Below the pieces are notes generated by a model. That model had not been told where the DNA came from. It was given only the letters and a program-made list of their open reading frames with translations, and ran no database searches. The position numbers and the translations under genes are program-made. From positions 1 through 64,000 of the forward strand of contig DASQIH010000080.1 in the NCBI GenBank assembly GCA_035631655.1: DNA of 64,000 nucleotides, given 5' to 3'. The stretch is from Gp1-AA122 sp035631655. GTDB lineage: Bacteria > Acidobacteriota > Terriglobia > Terriglobales > Acidobacteriaceae. Shown piece after piece: positions 7,323 to 16,336 of this stretch (positions are counted from its first letter, which is position 1; every line of letters begins with the position of its first letter).

Positions 7323-8304
7323 ACCCCGCGAGCTTACTTTCGCGCAGGCCATCCGGGAAGCATTGGCGGAGGAAATGCGCCGCGACTCGCACGTCTGCAT
7401 CCTTGGCGAAGACGTCGCCGAGGCCGGCACTCCATTCAAAGTCTTGTCAGGGTTGCTCGAAGAGTTCGGCACCGACCGCGTACTGGACACCCCTATCTCC
7501 GAGGCAGGCTTCACCGGATTGGCAGTGGGTGCCGCCATGACCGGCCTTCGCCCGGTGGTGGACATCATGTTCGGCGATTTCATCACCTTGACGATGGACC
7601 AGATGGTGAACCAGGCCGCTAAGGTTCATTACATGTCGGGTGGCAAGTGGAATGTCCCGATGGTCATGCGGACCACGCTCGGAGCCACGCGCCGATCGGC
7701 CGCGCAGCACTCGCAATCGCTGCACGCATGGTTCAGCCACGTGCCCGGGCTCAAGGTTGTTTTGCCTTCGACTCCTTACGACGCCAAAGGCTTGCTGAAA
7801 ACCGCCATCCGGGACCAGAATCCTGTGGTCTTTTTCGAAGACAAGATGATGTACAAGCTGAAAGGTCCGGTGCCCGAGGAGGAGTACACGATCCCCTTCG
7901 GCGTCGCGGACATAAAGCGCGCTGGACGAGATATTACGATTGTCGCGACCAGCAGCATGCTGCAAGTGGCGCTGGGAGCGGCAACTTTGCTGCAAAAGGA
8001 AGAAATCAGTGCCGAGGTAATCGATCCGCGCACCACCTGGCCGCTCGATGAAAAGGCGCTGATCGAATCCGCCCAAAAAACATCGCGAGTCATCGTAGTT
8101 GACGAGGGCTACGGAAGGTACGGCGTCACCGCGGAAATTGCCTCGGTGATCGCTGAAGGCGCATTCTATGAATTGGACGCACCGGTCAAGCGAATGGGCG
8201 CGATGCACGTACCCATTCCCTTTTCGCCCCCTCTCGAAGACACCACCGTGCCTACCGAGAATTCGGTATTCGAAGTGGCGCGGGAGCTTTGCGGCCGGTC
8301 CTAA
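7315..8304 (+). CDS. 2-oxoacid/acetoin dehydrogenase E1, beta subunit
   Basis: The ATG at 7315 overlaps the end of E1 alpha by eight bases and follows a GGAGGAGG ribosome site; the frame extends to 7264 but that part is inside E1 alpha. The 329-residue protein carries the transketolase-like pyrimidine domain (GEDVAEAGTPFKV, TPISEAGFTGLAVGAAMTG) and the C-terminal domain (EVIDPRTTWPLDEKAL and VVDEGYGRYGVTAEIA). It forms the alpha2beta2 E1 with the preceding product. Tight coupling supports equal synthesis of both subunits. Confidence 0.92.
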   Translation: MPEPRELTFAQAIREALAEEMRRDSHVCILGEDVAEAGTPFKVLSGLLEEFGTDRVLDTPISEAGFTGLAVGAAMTGLRPVVDIMFGDFITLTMDQMVNQAAKVHYMSGGKWNVPMVMRTTLGATRRSAAQHSQSLHAWFSHVPGLKVVLPSTPYDAKGLLKTAIRDQNPVVFFEDKMMYKLKGPVPEEEYTIPFGVADIKRAGRDITIVATSSMLQVALGAATLLQKEEISAEVIDPRTTWPLDEKALIESAQKTSRVIVVDEGYGRYGVTAEIASVIAEGAFYELDAPVKRMGAMHVPIPFSPPLEDTTVPTENSVFEVARELCGRS

Positions 8305-8327
8305 CACCTGAGAACAGGAGGTTTGTC

Positions 8328-9674
8328 ATGGCACTCCCAACTTCCGGAACGATGGCTGTTGATTGGGAACAGCGAGTAGACTTCGATCGTCTGCGCCGCG
8401 AGCGCCTGGCCCGCGCCAAGGCCTTGCTGGCCAAATCTGACTTAGGCGCCCTCCTCTGTTTCGACATGAACAATGTGCGTTACCTGACTTCGACGCACAT
8501 CGGTACCTGGGCGCAGGACAAGGCCAACCGCTTCACCCTGCTCCCGCAAAACGACGAGCCCATCCTCTGGGACTTCGGTTCCGCTGCCCGCCACCACCAA
8601 CTTCACTGTCCCTGGCTCGGAGAGCGCTCGCGTCCGGGAATTTCCATGCTGCGTGGAGCCATGTCACCCGAAATGGGACGCGCGGAAGACGTGGCGCGCA
8701 AGATCCGCATTGAACTCGAAATGCGCGGCCTGCACAAGGATCCGCTGGGGATTGACATCATCGAGCCACCGGTTCTGTTTGCCTTGCAGAAGGAAGGCAT
8801 CGAGGTGGTTGATGGCCAGCAGATTCTGTCGGATGCCCGTGTCATCAAGACCCAGGACGAAATTGCGTTGCTCAACATGTCGGCCATGATGGTGGATGCC
8901 GCCTACGACGGACTCTATCGTGCTATGAAGCCTGGCATGCGCGAAAACGAGGCGGTCGGGTTAGTCAGCAAAGTTCTGTACGATCTTGGCTCTGAGTACG
9001 TCGAAGCAGTAAATGCAATTTCCGGCGAGCGCTGCAATCCCCATCCCCATGTCTTTTCCGATCGCGTGCTTCGCCCCGGCGATCCTGTGTATTACGACAT
9101 TCTGCACTCCTACATGGGATACCGTACCTGCTATTACCGGTGTTTCACGATCGGCTACGCATCGCATGCCATGGTGGACGCCTACAAGCGTTGCCGCGAA
9201 TATCTCGACGCCGCTATCGAACTCGTACGTCCCGGCCGTACCACGTCTGAGATCGCGGCAGTCTGGCCGAAAGCAGAGGAATTCGGCTTCCCCAACGAAG
9301 AGGCATGTTTCGCGCTGCAGTATGGGCACGGCGTTGGTCTGGCTATCTGGGAAAAACCGGTAATCAGTCGGCTGGTCTCCTTTGACCATCCTCATGAGAT
9401 CAAACCCGGCATGGTGTTTGCCCTCGAGACCTTCTGGCCTTCTACGGATGGCTGGAGCGCCGCCCGCATCGAGGAAGAAATCGTCGTGACTCCGACGGGG
9501 CACGAAGTTATTACGCGCTTCCCTGCTGAAGAACTGCTGGTCGCGGGCGCGCATTACTTCACGGTAAAAGGACCGCTGCCCACCACACGCGAGAGCGAGG
9601 CAGAGCCCAGCGAGCGTGTCCGAGAGATGATCGAAGCCAGCGCCAAGACCGAGCGCGTGGGAGTCTCAGACTAG
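8328..9674 (+). CDS. M24 (Xaa-Pro peptidase-like) protein with an altered metal site
   Basis: A 448-residue pita-bread-fold protein of the M24 family; ATG 8328 follows CAGGAGG. An N-terminal creatinase-like domain precedes the catalytic domain (from about residue 190). Metal ligands of true M24 enzymes are only partly kept. The first Asp is in VYYDILHSYMGY, His in YGHGVGL, and Glu in ALETFWP and RIEEEIV, but the second Asp, eleven residues after the first, is replaced by Cys (GYRTCYYR). It may thus be a non-peptidase such as creatinase-, ectoine-hydrolase- or DMSP-lyase-like members. It sits between E1 and E2 genes, which implies a role in supplying or processing the same substrate. Confidence 0.82.
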   Translation: MALPTSGTMAVDWEQRVDFDRLRRERLARAKALLAKSDLGALLCFDMNNVRYLTSTHIGTWAQDKANRFTLLPQNDEPILWDFGSAARHHQLHCPWLGERSRPGISMLRGAMSPEMGRAEDVARKIRIELEMRGLHKDPLGIDIIEPPVLFALQKEGIEVVDGQQILSDARVIKTQDEIALLNMSAMMVDAAYDGLYRAMKPGMRENEAVGLVSKVLYDLGSEYVEAVNAISGERCNPHPHVFSDRVLRPGDPVYYDILHSYMGYRTCYYRCFTIGYASHAMVDAYKRCREYLDAAIELVRPGRTTSEIAAVWPKAEEFGFPNEEACFALQYGHGVGLAIWEKPVISRLVSFDHPHEIKPGMVFALETFWPSTDGWSAARIEEEIVVTPTGHEVITRFPAEELLVAGAHYFTVKGPLPTTRESEAEPSERVREMIEASAKTERVGVSD

Positions 9675-9692
9675 TTGTTCGCAGAAGATTCA

Positions 9693-9776
9693 ATTCGTAT
9701 CAGCGCACGCCTTCACAGGCTGCTGAAAAACGCTTGATTTGTATCAGGCTACGCCTTCAGGCGTGCCGAAAAAACG
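9693..9776. repeat. Two tandem copies of a 40-base intergenic repeat
   Basis: Copy 1 (9693-9732) and copy 2 (9737-9776) share ATT[CT]GTATCAG at the left, ACGCCTTCA in the middle and CTG/GTG-CCGAAAAA-ACG at the right. Copy 2 can fold through CGCC-TTCA-GGCG. A related GGCTTTAGCC palindrome follows at 9790-9799. This looks like an acidobacterial REP-type element between the M24 and E2 genes. Confidence 0.65.
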
Positions 9777-9832
9777 TAATAGAGATCGCGGCTTTAGCCG
9801 CTGCACCTCCGTCCCTGTCGTCACCGAAAAGT

Positions 9833-10999
9833 ATGGCCATCAGCGTTGTCATGCCCGCTCTGGAAATGGCCCAGGAGACCGGCAAGCTCGTCTCTTGGCG
9901 AAAGAAAGAAGGCGACAGTGTCGCCAAGGGCGAGCCGCTCCTCGAAGTCGAAACCGACAAAGCCATCATGGAAATCGAGGCCCCCGGCGACGGTGTCCTT
10001 GCGGGCATCAAGGTACAGGAAGGCGATGTAGTCCCGGTAGGCCAAACCATAGCCTGGATTGTTCGTCCGGGCGAGAGTCCTCCCCCAGAGGTCGCAGCGT
10101 CGGCTACAGGCCGACAGGTGGCGACCGAACCCACCCGCCGCCCCGCTGTTGCCGCTCAAGCTCCCCAGCAGCCAGCAGGAGCGGGCCCAAAAATTTCGCC
10201 TAAGGCACGACGTCTTGCCCGCGAGCACGGCGTTGACTTGAACTCACTGCGCGGTTCGGGTCCTGATGGAGCTATCGTCACGGAAGATGTCCTGGCAGCG
10301 GTGGAATCAACGAGAGCGCCTATCAACAATCTGCAGAAGCTGGGTCCTGTGGGACGCCTGATGGCAGAGCGCACCACCGCGAGCTGGACCACCGTGCCGC
10401 ACTTTTTTGTGGTGCGCGAGGTGGACGCAAGCCCACTCGTTCAAGCGCGCGAGAAATTCGCTCCCAGGGCTCAAGGGCGCCCCTCGCTTACCGATCTGCT
10501 GGTTGCCCTGGTTGCGCGCGTGCTGACGAAGCATCCTAGAATCAACGCCAGTTGGTCGCCAGAAGGAATCCGCCTGAATCCAGAAATCAATGTTGCGGTG
10601 GCTATAGCGGTTGACGAAGGTGTTGTAGCAGCAGTGATCCATGGCGCCGACAAGATGGCGCTTTTTGACATCACCGCGCAGCGACAGGATTTGACCGAAC
10701 GTGCCCGGGCTGGCCGCCTGCGCCCTGCCGAGATTGCCGGAGCGACGTTCACTCTCAGTAATCTTGGCATGTACGACGTCGACGCCTTCAGCGCAATCAT
10801 CGCGTCGCCGCAGGCTGCCATACTCGCGGTAGGACGAATTGCCGACCGTGTAGTACCGATCCTTGGCAAGCCTGTTGTTCGCCCGATGATGACGATGACC
10901 CTGTCCTGCGATCACCGGGTCGCGGACGGCGCTAAAGCCGCACTATTTCTGAACGACCTCGCGGCGGCCATCTGTGAACCTGAGAAGTGGCTGAACTGA
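9833..10999 (+). CDS. Dihydrolipoyl acyltransferase, E2 of 2-oxoacid dehydrogenase complex
   Basis: ATG 9833 begins the lipoyl domain directly; earlier in-frame codons come from the repeat region. Domains in the 388-residue protein: lipoyl domain (1-78, lipoylated Lys in EVETDKAIMEIE), Ala/Pro-rich linker, E1/E3-binding domain (about 120-155, ISPKARRLAREHGVD), and catalytic acyltransferase core ending in the active-site HRVADGA. It takes the acyl group from the E1 encoded upstream and passes it to CoA. No E3 (dihydrolipoamide dehydrogenase) gene is nearby, so a housekeeping E3 must serve. The 158-base gap before it contains the tandem repeat. Confidence 0.92.
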   Translation: MAISVVMPALEMAQETGKLVSWRKKEGDSVAKGEPLLEVETDKAIMEIEAPGDGVLAGIKVQEGDVVPVGQTIAWIVRPGESPPPEVAASATGRQVATEPTRRPAVAAQAPQQPAGAGPKISPKARRLAREHGVDLNSLRGSGPDGAIVTEDVLAAVESTRAPINNLQKLGPVGRLMAERTTASWTTVPHFFVVREVDASPLVQAREKFAPRAQGRPSLTDLLVALVARVLTKHPRINASWSPEGIRLNPEINVAVAIAVDEGVVAAVIHGADKMALFDITAQRQDLTERARAGRLRPAEIAGATFTLSNLGMYDVDAFSAIIASPQAAILAVGRIADRVVPILGKPVVRPMMTMTLSCDHRVADGAKAALFLNDLAAAICEPEKWLN

Positions 11000-11069
11000 G
11001 GGAATTGGCGGGGTTCCATGCTCAACACAAATCAATTGTCATCTCCAGTGTAACGGCCAAGGAGAACCC

Positions 11070-12098
11070 ATGGGAAAGCGCTACCTGGCGGTTTCGAGTT
11101 CAATCGTAGTGTTAGCTTTCCTGGCTGGAACCGCGGCTCAGCGCACTTCCACATCAACCACGGCGCGCGACATCCTGCCGCTCCAGCTCGAAGAGGAGAT
11201 CCCGGTTCCCAATGTAGCCGGCCGTCTCGATCATTTCACCGCTGACATCAAACGTAGGCGGTTGATCTTTTCAGCCCTGGGAAACAACACGGTTGAGGTG
11301 ATTGATATTTTCGAAGGCAGGCTGATCCACACCATCACCGGCTTGAGTGAGCCTCAAGGCGTGGTTTACGTCCCTGATTTCGACCAGCTCGTCGTAGCCA
11401 ATGCAGGCGACGGCAAAGTAAGAATCTTTGACGGCGCCAACTACACGCTGCGCAAAACTCTGGACTTTGCTGAGGATCCAGACAACGTCCGCTATGACCC
11501 AACCTCAAGGACAATTTTTGTCGGCTACGGCCAAGACGACGGTGGAATCGGAATCATCGACCCGGCTACCGATGAGCGGGTTGGCACCGATTTCAAGACT
11601 GGCGGCCACCCCGAGTCATTCCAAGTGGAAGCTACGCATATCTTTGTGAATGTTCCGGATGCCGGAGACGTGGTCGAATCGATTGACCGCAAAACAGGCG
11701 CTGGGACCAAGTGGCCACTCAAGGGACTCCGCCAGAACTACGCGATGGCACTGAACGAAGCAGATCACCGCCTGTATACCATCGCCAGAAAAACACCCAT
11801 GCTGGTGGTGTTTGACACCCAAACCGGCAAAGAAGTCGCCCGCCTGAGGGCGGCAGGTGAGTGCGACGACGTCTACTTCGACGCCTCGCGCAAACGAATC
11901 TACGTCATCGGCGGCGAAGGCTTTATCAGCGTTTTCCAGCAGAACGATCCTGACCATTATTCACTCATTGCGAATGTGCCTTCCTCAATCAGCGCCAAGA
12001 CAGGATATTTCCACGCTAAACGAGATCGTCTGTACGTCGGAGTGCCGGCCAAAGGCAACGAACCGGCGCAAGTCTGGACGTACGAAGCTGAAGACTAG
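11070..12098 (+). CDS. Secreted YncE/YVTN-type beta-propeller protein
   Basis: This 342-residue protein has an N-terminal signal peptide (about residues 1-24, ending before QRTSTS). The body is made of repeated blades with patterns such as GRLDHFTAD, IDIFEGRLIHTITG and DPATDERVGTDF, as in seven-bladed YVTN/lactonase-like propellers. A good AAGGAGA site precedes ATG 11070. Members bind ligands or act as scaffolds outside the membrane; some are lactonases, but I see no catalytic signature. It follows the E2 gene by 70 bases and may be in the same operon, possibly acting on an extracellular substrate. Confidence 0.78.
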   Translation: MGKRYLAVSSSIVVLAFLAGTAAQRTSTSTTARDILPLQLEEEIPVPNVAGRLDHFTADIKRRRLIFSALGNNTVEVIDIFEGRLIHTITGLSEPQGVVYVPDFDQLVVANAGDGKVRIFDGANYTLRKTLDFAEDPDNVRYDPTSRTIFVGYGQDDGGIGIIDPATDERVGTDFKTGGHPESFQVEATHIFVNVPDAGDVVESIDRKTGAGTKWPLKGLRQNYAMALNEADHRLYTIARKTPMLVVFDTQTGKEVARLRAAGECDDVYFDASRKRIYVIGGEGFISVFQQNDPDHYSLIANVPSSISAKTGYFHAKRDRLYVGVPAKGNEPAQVWTYEAED

Positions 12099-12278
12099 CG
12101 CGAATTGGCAAGTTCATAGCTGTTCATTCATTAAGGAATGCTTCAGATTCGCACTCCTACCATGACCGGCAAGCTTGTCGACGACAAAGCGTAGAGTGCC
12201 TCAGACGAGGCCCAGGAGAAGCAACAGTCCGCAGTGAAACCCTGGAAATACGATGATAAAGTTTAGGTGAGGTGAACG

Positions 12279-12941
12279 GTGCGGGTCCTGGTGGTCGAAG
12301 ACGAAATCCGCATGGCCGAGAACATCGCCCGCAGCCTGCGCGAGGGTGCCAGCTATGCCGTCGACATCGCGACGGATGGAGTAGAAGGGCTCTACATGGC
12401 CCAGTCGGAGCCCTATGACGCGGTGCTGCTGGACCTGATGCTGCCTCGCCTCGACGGCCTGGAGTTGCTGAAGAAGCTACGCAACACCAAGCAGCACACA
12501 CCTGTGCTGGTGCTAACCGCGCGGGAAGAAAAGGAATCCGTTGTAGCCCTGCTGAATGCGGGAGCCGACGATTACCTCACCAAGCCTTTCGACCTCGGCG
12601 AGTTGCTGGCACGCACCAAGGCCCTGATCCGCCGTGGCAAAGGCCAGCCTTCGCCTGTGCTGACCGTCGGAGATGTGGAGATCAACACCTCCAATCGCAC
12701 CGTCCGCAGGGCGGGCAAGAACATTTCTCTAACCGCCATGGAATATCGCGTACTGGAATACCTGGCGCATCGACCGGGTGCCATCGTTTCCAAGGAGGAG
12801 CTTCTCGAACATCTCTACGATTACAACTGGGAAAAATTCAGTAACGTGATTGAAGTCTACATCTCCGGGCTGCGTCGAAAGCTGAACAACGGCCGCCAAT
12901 TGATCCAAACGTTACGCGGCCAAGGCTACATGCTGCAATGA
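12279..12941 (+). CDS. OmpR-family response regulator
   Basis: A 220-residue regulator starting at GTG 12279 behind an AGGTGAGGTG site. The receiver (1-118) has the acidic pair at VVEDE, phosphoacceptor Asp in LLDLMLPRLDG and Lys in LTKPF. The C-terminal winged helix (about 125-220) ends with the EVYISGLRRKLNN recognition region. It overlaps the kinase gene by four bases (ATGA), so they form a cognate pair. The stimulus is unknown; QseB/PcoR-type pairs often respond to metals or cell-envelope stress. Confidence 0.92.
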   Translation: MRVLVVEDEIRMAENIARSLREGASYAVDIATDGVEGLYMAQSEPYDAVLLDLMLPRLDGLELLKKLRNTKQHTPVLVLTAREEKESVVALLNAGADDYLTKPFDLGELLARTKALIRRGKGQPSPVLTVGDVEINTSNRTVRRAGKNISLTAMEYRVLEYLAHRPGAIVSKEELLEHLYDYNWEKFSNVIEVYISGLRRKLNNGRQLIQTLRGQGYMLQ

Positions 12942-14362
12942 ACACACCGGCCAAGTCGATCAAGCGCCACCTGATCCTGACGGTGGTGTTGTCGCAACTC
13001 TTGCTGGCAGCAGGTCTCGTCTTCACCGGGGTGTTCTACACGCAGCGGCGACTGGAAGCAGCGCTCGATACAGACTTGGAGGCGCGGGCCATGAGTGTCG
13101 CCGCGCTCGTGCGTTATGCAGAGGATGGCAGCCACAGTCTCGTCTTTGAAAAAAGCCTCGTCCCTCCTCCGCTGGATACGGTACATCCTGACTTCTACCA
13201 AATCCAAAAGGGCTCGCTAGAACTAACCCGCTCCGGTCATTGGCCGTCGAATCTGACCTTCAACAACACAGGACTAAAAGCGTACCGCTCCCTGACGATC
13301 TCCGGCATCCCGTATCGCGCATTATTTTTAAGACAAATTCCGATTCTGGATCGCGAGGAGGCGCCGCCGTCCAGCGCCGACACCTTAACCGTGGTCTACG
13401 CTACGCCAACGGTGGCCCTGCACAACCAGGTTCTCGCGGCAGGAGCCTACATCGCGGTGGCTAGTCTGATCTGGTTGGGTTTAACTGTGTTGCTGGCGTT
13501 GTGGGGTATTCGACGCGGACTCCTGCCCTTAAAGCATCTTGCTGCGGAAGCGGCCCAGGTCTCAGCGCAAAACTGGGAACTCCGCGCTCCCCCGGATGCA
13601 GAGCAGGTAGCGGAGCTTAGGCCGTTGACCGAGGCCATGGAAACCATGCTCAATCGGCTCCGGCAATCCTTCATGCAGCAGCGCGAGTTTCTTGCCAATG
13701 CTGCCCATGAACTGAAAACTCCGGCAGCGATCCTGAAATCCACCCTGCAATCGCTCCTGCAAAAGCCCCGGACCGCGCCGGAATACGAAGCGGGCTTAGC
13801 CCAAGCTCTCGATGACATGGAGCGCCTGGAAAAACTCCTGCATTGGATGCTTCGCCTGGCCCGAGCCGAACAGTGGACCCAGGCCGCCCTGCCTCGGGAA
13901 TTGGAAGGGATCGACGTCGCCGGGACCTGCGAGGAAGCCATTTCAGGCCTGCGCAGCCTGGCCCGCTCTCGCAAAGTCGAGCTACATCTGACCACGAACA
14001 GCAACGTGGTGTGCAGGGCTGATCCCGAGGACCTGGAGCTGGTTTGGGTCAACTTGCTGGAGAATGCTATCCGCTACAGTCCCCCCGGTGCGACGGTGGA
14101 AATCCAGGTGAGCCGGGACAACGGAAGCGGCACCGTAGTGGTTGAAGACCATGGTCCAGGAATCCCGGAAAAAGATCTGCCCCACATTTTTGAGCGCTTT
14201 CGCCGCGCCGATCCCTCACGAACCCGCGAGACCGGAGGGTTCGGACTGGGCCTTGCGATTGCTAAAGCGTTGGTTGAAGCCTATGGGGGAACGATCACTC
14301 CAGAAAGTACACTCGGACGCGGCACTCGGATGACGGTAACTCTACCCACACAGCAAAACTAG
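12938..14362 (+). CDS. Sensor histidine kinase, partner of the OmpR-type regulator
   Basis: The 474-residue kinase has an N-terminal transmembrane helix (about 12-36), a periplasmic sensor of about 130 residues and a second helix (about 168-190), then HAMP. The HisKA box is FLANAAHELKTPAAILK with phosphoacceptor His. HATPase motifs follow: ENAIRYSPPG, DHGPGIPEKDLPHIFERF and GFGLGLAIAK. It phosphorylates the regulator encoded just upstream. The stop lies 32 bases from the convergent SDR gene. The ligand cannot be predicted. Confidence 0.93.
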   Translation: MNTPAKSIKRHLILTVVLSQLLLAAGLVFTGVFYTQRRLEAALDTDLEARAMSVAALVRYAEDGSHSLVFEKSLVPPPLDTVHPDFYQIQKGSLELTRSGHWPSNLTFNNTGLKAYRSLTISGIPYRALFLRQIPILDREEAPPSSADTLTVVYATPTVALHNQVLAAGAYIAVASLIWLGLTVLLALWGIRRGLLPLKHLAAEAAQVSAQNWELRAPPDAEQVAELRPLTEAMETMLNRLRQSFMQQREFLANAAHELKTPAAILKSTLQSLLQKPRTAPEYEAGLAQALDDMERLEKLLHWMLRLARAEQWTQAALPRELEGIDVAGTCEEAISGLRSLARSRKVELHLTTNSNVVCRADPEDLELVWVNLLENAIRYSPPGATVEIQVSRDNGSGTVVVEDHGPGIPEKDLPHIFERFRRADPSRTRETGGFGLGLAIAKALVEAYGGTITPESTLGRGTRMTVTLPTQQN

Positions 14363-14394
14363 ATATTTTGCGCACCATCTCAGCAAATCGCATT

Positions 14395-15123
14395 TCAGTA
14401 CGCGCCCAGATACTGCCCGCCGTCCACCCGCAGGATCTGGCCTGTAATGTGACTCGCTCCCGGCCCACACAAAAAGAGCACGGCGGCCGCCACATCACAC
14501 GGTTCTAGAGTCTTCCCGAGCGCAGTCTCGGCAGCCGCAGCGTCCTGGACTTCTTTGGGCAGAGCTTCGGTCAAAGGCGTGCGCACCCATCCCGGCTCAA
14601 CCACATTGACCAGAATTCCGAACCGCCCAGTCTCACGCGCCACGCTCTTGGCCAAGCCCAAAAGTCCGGCCTTGCTGGCCGAGTAAGCCGAGGTGCCGAA
14701 TTTTCCCCGCGATCCATTGATCGAGCCAATCAGCACCACGCGCCCGCCTGATCCGCGCCGCATGATCGGAATCGTGTGGCGTAACAGGAGAAAAGCTCCG
14801 CGCAGGTTCACGGCTTGGATGAAATCCCAATCGTCAGGCGAAAGTTTCCAGACCACACCCTCACGCGATACGCCGGCGGCATGAATTGCCAGGTCAACAC
14901 GCTCCTGTTCTTGAGTGACTTTTGCGATCGCCGCAGCGACGGACGAATCGTCACCTACATCGCACTTAATCCAGGGGACCTGTTTGTTTTGTGGTGGAGA
15001 AACATCCAGAGATACGGCGTGCGCGCCGGCTTTCTGCAAAGCATCAATGATCGCCGTCCCAATGCCGCCGGAGCCGCCGGTGACGACGGCCACTTGGCTT
15101 GTCAATGCTTGCGCACTATCCAT
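14395..15123 (-). CDS. Short-chain dehydrogenase/reductase, last gene of the benzoyl-CoA operon
   Basis: From ATG 15123 the protein has 242 residues. A longer frame to 15204 reads through a palindromic repeat and is not believed. Motifs: TGGSGGIGTA NAD(P)-binding loop, NAAG-equivalent HAAGVSREG, catalytic Ser in LIGSINGS, and YSASKAG with Tyr and Lys. It resembles 3-oxoacyl reductases. Being downstream of the ring-hydrolase gene, it may oxidise a 3-hydroxyacyl-CoA such as 3-hydroxypimelyl-CoA, the product of ring cleavage. That role is inference; a general 3-oxoacyl reductase is equally possible. Confidence 0.85.
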   Translation of the reverse strand: MDSAQALTSQVAVVTGGSGGIGTAIIDALQKAGAHAVSLDVSPPQNKQVPWIKCDVGDDSSVAAAIAKVTQEQERVDLAIHAAGVSREGVVWKLSPDDWDFIQAVNLRGAFLLLRHTIPIMRRGSGGRVVLIGSINGSRGKFGTSAYSASKAGLLGLAKSVARETGRFGILVNVVEPGWVRTPLTEALPKEVQDAAAAETALGKTLEPCDVAAAVLFLCGPGASHITGQILRVDGGQYLGAY

Positions 15124-15139
15124 ATTGTGCTTCGAACGC

Positions 15140-15186
15140 GTAGCGCCGCCGTCCCGGCGGCTGTCGTGCGGGCGTCTCGCCCGCAC
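15140..15186. repeat. 47-base double-hairpin repeat, copy 1
   Basis: GTAGCGCCGCCG-TCC-CGGCGGC is followed by TGTC and then GTGCGGGCG-TCT-CGCCCGCAC. The two hairpins have the same layout as the copy at 19123-19169. It lies between the ring-hydrolase stop and the SDR start. Confidence 0.75.
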
Positions 15187-15225
15187 ACGCGCGCCAGCCG
15201 GCAAGAGGCCAATGCGACTTTTCTC

Positions 15226-16329
15226 TTATTTGGCTACTTTAGCTTCCTGGTCCACCCAAGGCGCAATTTCGCGAATCAAGTCTTCATTCCAGCGCGCGCC
15301 TTCGGCCAGGCGTTGCCGCAGGAGAATGAAGTTCGCCTCTCGCTGGTTCTTCGTACCGTAGTGGAAGGCGCGGAACCCGGCGTTGGCCTCGGTCATCATA
15401 TTAAGCGCCAGCCAGGCCCGATTGCTCTCGCGGTTTCGATCCCAGTGCTCCAGCTTATGCTTGCGCAAGCTCTCCAGCGTCTTGGTCAGGCAATCCGGCA
15501 TGGTGTAGAGGATTCGCGTGCACAGCTTCTCAACCGCCTCATCAAGAAGCGTAAAGTCCGTGCTGGCCTTCGCCATCAGCGCTTTGCCTTCCTGTTGCGC
15601 GGCGCCAGTTTTCCATTCTCCCAGCACCACCCTGCCGTATTCATCCAGCAGGCGATCGGTTACTACCAGGGGATTGGGGATCCATTTGCCATCAAGCTTC
15701 AACACCGGGACGATCTCGGTCAGCCCACCCAGCCAGTAGAAGCGATGCGCGCTCCAGGGCTGACAGAGTGTAGCGCTGTACATCGCCCGCTCGATCCCCA
15801 CAAACACCGGCAGAAAATCCGTGCTGCCTCCATCCGGCACCGAGCCATGCTTGGGACCAGCCTGGCTGAAAATGGCGAGATCGCCGGCGATGGAAAAATC
15901 GCAAGCCATCCCGACCTCTTGCCCCCCACCGACTCTCATTCCATTCACGCGACAGACCACCGGCTTGTCGCATTGCAAGACGGCTGTAACCATGTCGTTG
16001 AACAGCCGCATGTACTGCCGATATTCGCCCGGAGCTCCGGCGTAAACTTCCGCATACTCGCGAGTATTCCCACCGGCGCAGAAGGCGCGGTTCCCGGCTC
16101 CGGTCAGCACGACCGCAACCGCTGCGCGATCGTTGCTGGCCTCACGCACCGCCAGGATGACCTCTTTGATCATCGTGGTTGTGTAAGCGTTCATTTCGTT
16201 GGCATTGTTAAGAGTGATCCAAACATTGTGCAGCCCGGCGGCGGGCTTGCCGCCATTGTCCAGGACCCGCCGCCGCTCAACGATGATTTCCCGAGGTTCG
16301 AAGCTTTCGACGAGATTATGGTTCTTCAT
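15226..16329 (-). CDS. oah: 6-oxocyclohex-1-ene-1-carbonyl-CoA hydrolase (ring-opening enzyme)
   Basis: A 367-residue member of the crotonase superfamily matching the BamA/Oah group, which hydrates and opens the ring of 6-oxocyclohexene-carbonyl-CoA to 3-hydroxypimelyl-CoA. Visible signatures: GAGNRAFCAGGNTREYAEVY, RVNGMRVGGGQEVGMACDF and SQAGPKHGSVPDGGSTDFLP, together with the long C-terminal helical tail peculiar to this group. ATG 16329 follows GAGGATG and lies seven bases after the dehydrogenase stop. Its presence beside benzoyl-CoA reductase genes makes the assignment strong. This gene is the usual functional marker for anaerobic benzoyl-CoA degradation. Confidence 0.92.
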   Translation of the reverse strand: MKNHNLVESFEPREIIVERRRVLDNGGKPAAGLHNVWITLNNANEMNAYTTTMIKEVILAVREASNDRAAVAVVLTGAGNRAFCAGGNTREYAEVYAGAPGEYRQYMRLFNDMVTAVLQCDKPVVCRVNGMRVGGGQEVGMACDFSIAGDLAIFSQAGPKHGSVPDGGSTDFLPVFVGIERAMYSATLCQPWSAHRFYWLGGLTEIVPVLKLDGKWIPNPLVVTDRLLDEYGRVVLGEWKTGAAQQEGKALMAKASTDFTLLDEAVEKLCTRILYTMPDCLTKTLESLRKHKLEHWDRNRESNRAWLALNMMTEANAGFRAFHYGTKNQREANFILLRQRLAEGARWNEDLIREIAPWVDQEAKVAK

Positions 16330-16336
16330 AACATCC

